Assembly: GCA_010094045.1 (NCBI GenBank) | Contig: ML986668.1 | Coordinates: forward strand, 118,245-182,244 | Reading direction: 5' to 3' | Origin: Lojkania enalia | Taxonomy: Eukaryota > Ascomycota > Dothideomycetes > Pleosporales | Length of the DNA: 64,000 nt | Shown here: positions 59,412 through 64,000 of the stretch, in pieces | How the letters are laid out: each line of letters opens with the position of its first letter | Position numbering within the stretch: position 1 is the stretch's first letter | Notes under the pieces: generated by a model | Told to the model about the DNA's origin: nothing | Seen by the model: only the letters and a program-made list of their open reading frames with translations | Database searches by the model: none | Translations under genes and position numbers: made by a program

Positions 59412-59756
59412 TATAGCTATTCTAGAATTAACTAGTATTTTTCTAGTATAATTATATAAAAATATACTATCTCTAAATAGTTTAAATATTAGAGGGTTAG
59501 AGTAATTAAATAGGAGATAGTTTTCTTATAAAAAACTTCTCTATTAAAGCTAATTAAGTATAGATTATATAGAAGTTATATCTTTTAGAGTTTTAGAGTA
59601 TATATAAGATCTCTATAGATATAGCTATAACTAGTAGCCCTAGTATTAATAAGAATATTAATATCTTACTAGACTAGGTCTTAATAGATTAAAAAAGGAG
59701 CTAGAATCTAGTAGTTTTATAACTATTTCTATAGGAGCTAGTTCTATAGATATATA

Positions 59757-60295
59757 TATTATAAATATAGAATACTAAGAAGTACTACCTCTATAATTAG
59801 GGTTTAATCTAATATTAGCTATTATATAGGTTAACTCAGATAAAGACTAATAAGTTAATAATAGGTAGAAGTATATTAGAGACTAATTATTAGATAGTAA
59901 GTAGTAGAACTATAAAAACTAGAGAGATAATTAGCTAGAAAATAAAGTATAGTATAACCTATATATATAATAGTAGTAGAAGTATTAGGTATAGTAGAAT
60001 AAATCTAACAGGTCTAATAGACCTAATAAACTAGATTTAGTAGTTTTAAATTTAACTATATAAAATAGAAGATTTTTTTAGTAGATTAAATTCTATATAA
60101 TTATTCTTATAAATTTATTTTATTACTTAATTAGACTTTTAAATATACTTATTATATTTAAAGAATTAGTAACTCTAATACTTTCTTTTTACTAAAGCTA
60201 CTACTTTTAACTAATCTAATATAAATAAAGCCCCGGTATATATATAATTATAATAGTAGTTATTATATATACTAGTAGAATATAGATTAGTAATA
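59757..60295 (+). repeat. Solo LTR6
   Basis: 539 bp, begins TATTATAAATATAG and ends TTAGTAATA. Perfect 5-bp duplication ATATA (59752-59756 and 60296-60300) within fragment K. It matches the 3' LTR of F3 along its length. Confidence 0.92.
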
Positions 60296-60416
60296 ATATA
60301 GAGATTTAGTATAGGTGTAATTCTAAAAGATAATTTACTTCTAGAACGGATCTTTTAATAATATTCTAATTAGTAAAACTAGCTATATTTAAGAGTAAAA
60401 ATAATAGCCTTATTTA

Positions 60417-60695
60417 TATAATAATGTAAAGAAATCGTTCTATAAAAAACTTTATATATAACTTTATCCTAAAGCTTTTCGCTTATCTTATTTTACCCCT
60501 AGTTCCACCTCTTTACCCATCCGTATATAGTTATATACTCCCTTATAAGTAGCTTAGTAGTTTTTCTATATTCTTTTATATAAGGTCTATAGATGTTAAT
60601 AAAATTTCTAGGTCTCTAATCCTCTATATATTCTTATATACCTCTAAGTAGATTTATACTATATTTAGATCTATTATCTTATCTACGCTGTTATA
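60417..60695 (+). repeat. LTR5, 5' LTR of F5
   Basis: 279 bp, begins TATAATAATG and ends CGCTGTTATA. Confidence 0.88.
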
Positions 60696-61379
60696 TTATA
60701 TAGAAAAACTTAATACTACTAGTAATAGCCTCTTTAATAATATTATATTAATTATTTATTTAAATACGTTTAAGTCTAAAATATACCTAATTTAATTTAG
60801 GTTATAATACTTATATACTATTATATTAAATTATTTAGTTATTTAAATAGGATTTTAAAAACCTTTTATTAATTAAAGTCTTTAGGTTTAGAACTTCCTA
60901 TCCCCTATAATTAGGATTGCTTTCGGAAAAGCCGCGTAGAGTATACCTAGGTAGAAACTTAGAGACTACTAATAATCTATTAGAATTAGAAGTAACTACT
61001 AATATCTAACTATAATTTACCTTCTAATTCCTATACTAGAATCGATATACGCGTAAGTTATAGTAAGAGTAAGCTTCTATCTATATATATAGAATAACTA
61101 TTACCTCCTATAGAGGGCCCTATAATAGACGGACCCCTCTATATATAGCTAGTAGTAAAGAATCTATTTAATTTAGAGAGAAATTAGAGTAAACTAACTT
61201 TTAAGAAATAAACTATAATTTTATAAGAGGAGATTATATACTTAATATAATAGAGAACTATTAGTCCTAATTAACCTTTATAAACTACCAAATTAGTACT
61301 AATAATATACTAAGAAGCTTTTACGACTCCCTTAGTAAGAAACTTCTTAACTACCCTTAAACCCTCTTAAACCTACTTT

Positions 61380-62260
61380 ACTAAATATACGCTTAAAATT
61401 AAAAGCTTTATAGATAGTAATAAACCTATATTTAAATAATAGTAAGCTTTAATCTTAACCGACTTAAGATTAATATAGATTACTATTAGATAGAGTATAT
61501 ATATATAGTATTAGTATAAGGATATACCTCTAATACTGTAAAAGAGTATTTAGAGCTAAAATACCTAGCTAAATTAGACTAGTATTAGTTTAAGAATACT
61601 AAAGAAATAATTTTACTTCTATAATTATATTTTATTATAGGTAATAAAGAGATAGAAGCGCGATAGGCGTTTTAGGTCTTAAGGATAAATAAGAGAGAAG
61701 CGTTCCCAACTTTTAAAGCTCGCTTTATTAGTATAGCTATTAGAGGATCTATATCCTAATCTAAGTAGTTCTTCTACCTATAGGATAAGATTCTTTCTAG
61801 TCTAAAAATACTAAACCTTAGCTTTAAGCTTATATAGAAAAGCTTCTTTAATACTATAGTCGCTTACTTAACAGCCTATAATATAGAAAGGAGGAGTATT
61901 TCTAACCTTCTAGAACGAACTATTAGCTTATAAATTGCAGCTAAAATAAATTTAGATTAGTACTAGAAGGCTTCTAAAAGTTTATCTAAGGTAACCTATA
62001 ATCTAATACTACTCTAATCTACTCTAGTATTAATACCTTATTCTATTATAATCGCTCTCTAATAACCTAGTAAGACTCTCGTATCTAAAAGGTATACGAC
62101 CCTAGAAAATTACTATAATTATAGTAAACTAGAATACTTCGCGAATAAATATATAGTCTTTAAAATATAAGAGAAAGAGGTTAAATAAGAGGAGATTAAG
62201 GAAGAAGAGTTTCTAGACGTAAACAAGTACTACCTAGATAGTTCTTAGGTAGGAAATAGA
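61380..62260 (+). pseudogene. F5 gag remnant
   Basis: Plus-strand capsid-like sequence, clearest at about 61680-61910 (Phe-Lys-Ala-Arg-Phe...Phe-Lys-Leu-Ile... Thr-Ala-Tyr-Asn-Ile-Glu-Arg). Downstream is a degenerate zinc knuckle at about 62108-62155, where Cys codons read Tyr and the last Cys is altered. An acidic tail with Glu-Glu-Ile-Lys-Glu-Glu-Glu follows. Stops interrupt it. Confidence 0.7.
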
Positions 62261-62269
62261 GACGCTTAA

Positions 62270-64000
62270 GAAAACTCTCTATCTTAGATTTAAGTAGATA
62301 TAATTTATTAAATATCGATTTGTTATATTTATTTAGAGGAAAGTACTTCTAAATTCCTACTATTTTATATTTAAAAGGCGTTAGTATATAATTAAACACT
62401 CTTATTAATATTAGCGCCTAAAGCTTCCTATTTCTTAATTCTATAGTAGTTAGATTACTCTTCTAAACCTTATATATATTAATATAGTACTTACCCTTTA
62501 AAATTATTATTAAAGGTTTTTAAGACCGAATCTAAACCCTAGTTAATTAATATATCTACTTATACCTGCGAATTAATAGAAAAACTATCTAAAACTACCT
62601 ATTTATTATTATAAATCTAGGTACTTAGGATTATATTATTAGTATTAAATAGTTATATTACTTTTAACTCCAGCTAGATATAGATAAGAATTAGACTATA
62701 TAGCTTTCTAAGTATCCTACTATTTATAATCTATTATTTCTTCTTCTTATATAATTAACTCAGCTAGTATATAATAAGGAGATAGAGCTAGATATCTAGC
62801 AACGTGATACTTTATAAGAAAAGAACTAGTATTAGCAGTTCTATAGTTTAACTATCTATTATATTAAGGGTCTATTAAAACTACTAAAACTATATTAATC
62901 TTTTATAGCTTATAGTTTAAATAAGCTTAGAGCTCCTATATACCTATATATAATAAAGTCCGAATCTAATCTAAAGAAAATCCGTTCTCCTATTATTACT
63001 CTTATTATAGCTAATACTTTCTACTTTAATATAAAGAGGAAAGAGAACGAGTTTTTCTCTACGTCTCTATACGAAATCGAGCAGCTAATTAAAGATAAGT
63101 AAGTTCTAGAGTTAGAAGATAAGGCTGAAAATAAAGTACTAGTAAATCTCTAATTATTATCTAAATACTATAAGTATTAGAATATATTTAGTAAAACTAC
63201 GGCTTATTAATTACTAGAATACTGCTCTTATAATTATAAGATTATCCTTATAGAACCTCTCTCTAATAGTTACAGCCTATTATATATGTAGAATATTAAA
63301 AAGCTGGAAGTAACTAAGAAGTATATTATAGATAATCTATAGAATAAGTATATTAAGTAGAGTCTAAGCTCTTTTATATCTCTAATCCTTTACATCCGTA
63401 AATCTAATAGTAATCTATATATTTATATAGATTATTATAAACTTAATACTCTTACCTATAAAGATATATATCCGATACTACGTATAGATAAACTTCTATC
63501 TAAGTCTACTAAAATAGTAATCTTTATTAAGTTTAATATTTACGCGGCCTTTAATAAGATTAGAATAGACTTTAGTTCTAAGAAATATACTACCTTTTAA
63601 ACTTAATACGAAACTTATAAGTATAAAGTTCTACCTTTTAAATTATATAATAATTTAGTAGCTTACTAGTACTATATAAATAATATACTAATCGACTATC
63701 TAGATAACTTCTATATTATTTACCTAGATAATATCTTTATCTACTCTAAAGATAAGGCGATATATACTATCTATATTAAGAAAGTTCTTAAGAGATTATA
63801 TTAAGTAGGGTTATAAGTTAATATTAAGAAAAGCGAATTCTATATTACCTAAATTAAATACCTTAGCTATATCTTTTTAAATAAAGGCCTTAAGATTAAT
63901 CTAGAAAAGGTAGAAGTACTATATAACTAGTAGCTATCTACTATTATAACGGGTATAAAATCCTTCTTAGGTTTTACTAGATTCTATTAACAGTTTATAC
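62270..64000 (+). pseudogene. F5 pol remnant (protease and RT)
   Basis: The protease motif is expected near 62390-62410 (Leu-Ile-Asn-Ile-Ser; Asp changed to Asn). RT is seen from about 63090: an acidic start, then a Tyr-Thr-Thr-Phe segment near 63590 and the YxDD box as Tyr-Leu-Asp-Asn at 63721-63732, followed by Ile-Phe-Ile-Tyr-Ser. It continues with a Phe-Leu-Gly-Phe-Thr-Arg-Phe-Tyr motif to the window end. Confidence 0.75.

Larger units (their letters stand above)
58066..60416 (-). mobile_element. F1 fragment K with two insertions
   Basis: Pieces 58066-58406, 59412-59756 and 60296-60416 align with B at about 55290-56085 (start of pol and protease, end of gag). They are separated by a TRIM (58407-59411) and a solo LTR6 (59757-60295), each with its own duplication. 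The outer ends are cut by F5 sequence on both sides. Confidence 0.83.
60417..64000 (+). mobile_element. Ty3/gypsy element F5, 5' part, leaves the window
   Basis: 5' LTR5 (60417-60695), a leader of several hundred bases, then gag and pol on the plus strand up to RT at the window end. RNase H, integrase and the 3' LTR must lie to the right. RIP-degraded, but protein motifs are still readable. Confidence 0.85.

Overview
The window is a repeat-rich, AT-rich block from a filamentous ascomycete (Pezizomycotina) that has active repeat-induced point mutation (RIP). About 55 of 64 kb is transposable elements whose copies differ by C-to-T and G-to-A transitions. CpA/TpG and CpG have largely become TpA, so almost every element gene is closed by TAA/TAG. 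A near-normal-GC island at about 43.9-53.6 kb carries the only recognisable host-type genes. Short spliceosomal introns with GTACGT/GTAAGC-type donors fit this assignment. I recognise no tRNA, rRNA or CRISPR.

Layout, left to right. (1) 1-2632: end of a Ty3 element of family F2 (copy E1). (2) 2633-17776: family F1 Ty3 chromodomain elements. Copy X shares an LTR with copy H. H (3499-17776) is split by a solo LTR5 (7003-7262) and a pogo/Fot1-like transposon P6 (7644-15474), and P6 is itself split by a complete F1 element C (8611-14569). (3) 17777-19049: a small non-autonomous LTR element (TRIM) with 108-bp tandem repeats and an assembly gap. (4) 19050-22523: pogo-like P4, split by pogo-like P5 (19566-21412). 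(5) 22526-27750: 3' part of a Ty3 element F3, split by pogo-like P3 (23942-25808). (6) 27754-28023: an F1 LTR relic. (7) 28037-44422: one pogo-like transposon P2 split twice, by F2 element E2 (28148-36856, itself carrying pogo-like P1 at 34019-35870) and by F1 element A (37496-43315, with a 490-bp gap).

(8) Island, 44425-51032: a gene for a DUF3435/FluG-type tyrosine-recombinase-like protein with a C-terminal C2H2 finger (44643-47403). It has four introns that can still be placed, nine premature stops that each fit one transition, and two one-base frameshifts. An apparently intact gene for a fungal PD-(D/E)XK nuclease-like protein follows (49041-50384, minus strand, two introns). (9) 51033-51243: an unmutated solo LTR of the TRIM family. 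(10) 51454-57513: complete F1 element B, unmutated at its left end and heavily mutated at its right. (11) 57514-60416: an F5 fragment and an F1 fragment K, the latter carrying a complete TRIM (58407-59411) and a solo LTR6 (59757-60295). (12) 60417-64000: 5' LTR, gag and reverse transcriptase of a plus-strand Ty3 element F5 that leaves the window.

The insertion order was read from target-site duplications, found by eye: 5 bp for LTR elements (CTATT, ACTAT, ATTCT, TTTAT, GGTAT, TATAG, ATATA) and TA for the pogo-like elements. Several elements lack their left parts here because later insertions separated them. The model predicts those parts lie left of base 1. No database search or base counting was possible; family names rest on motifs and on comparing copies inside the window.
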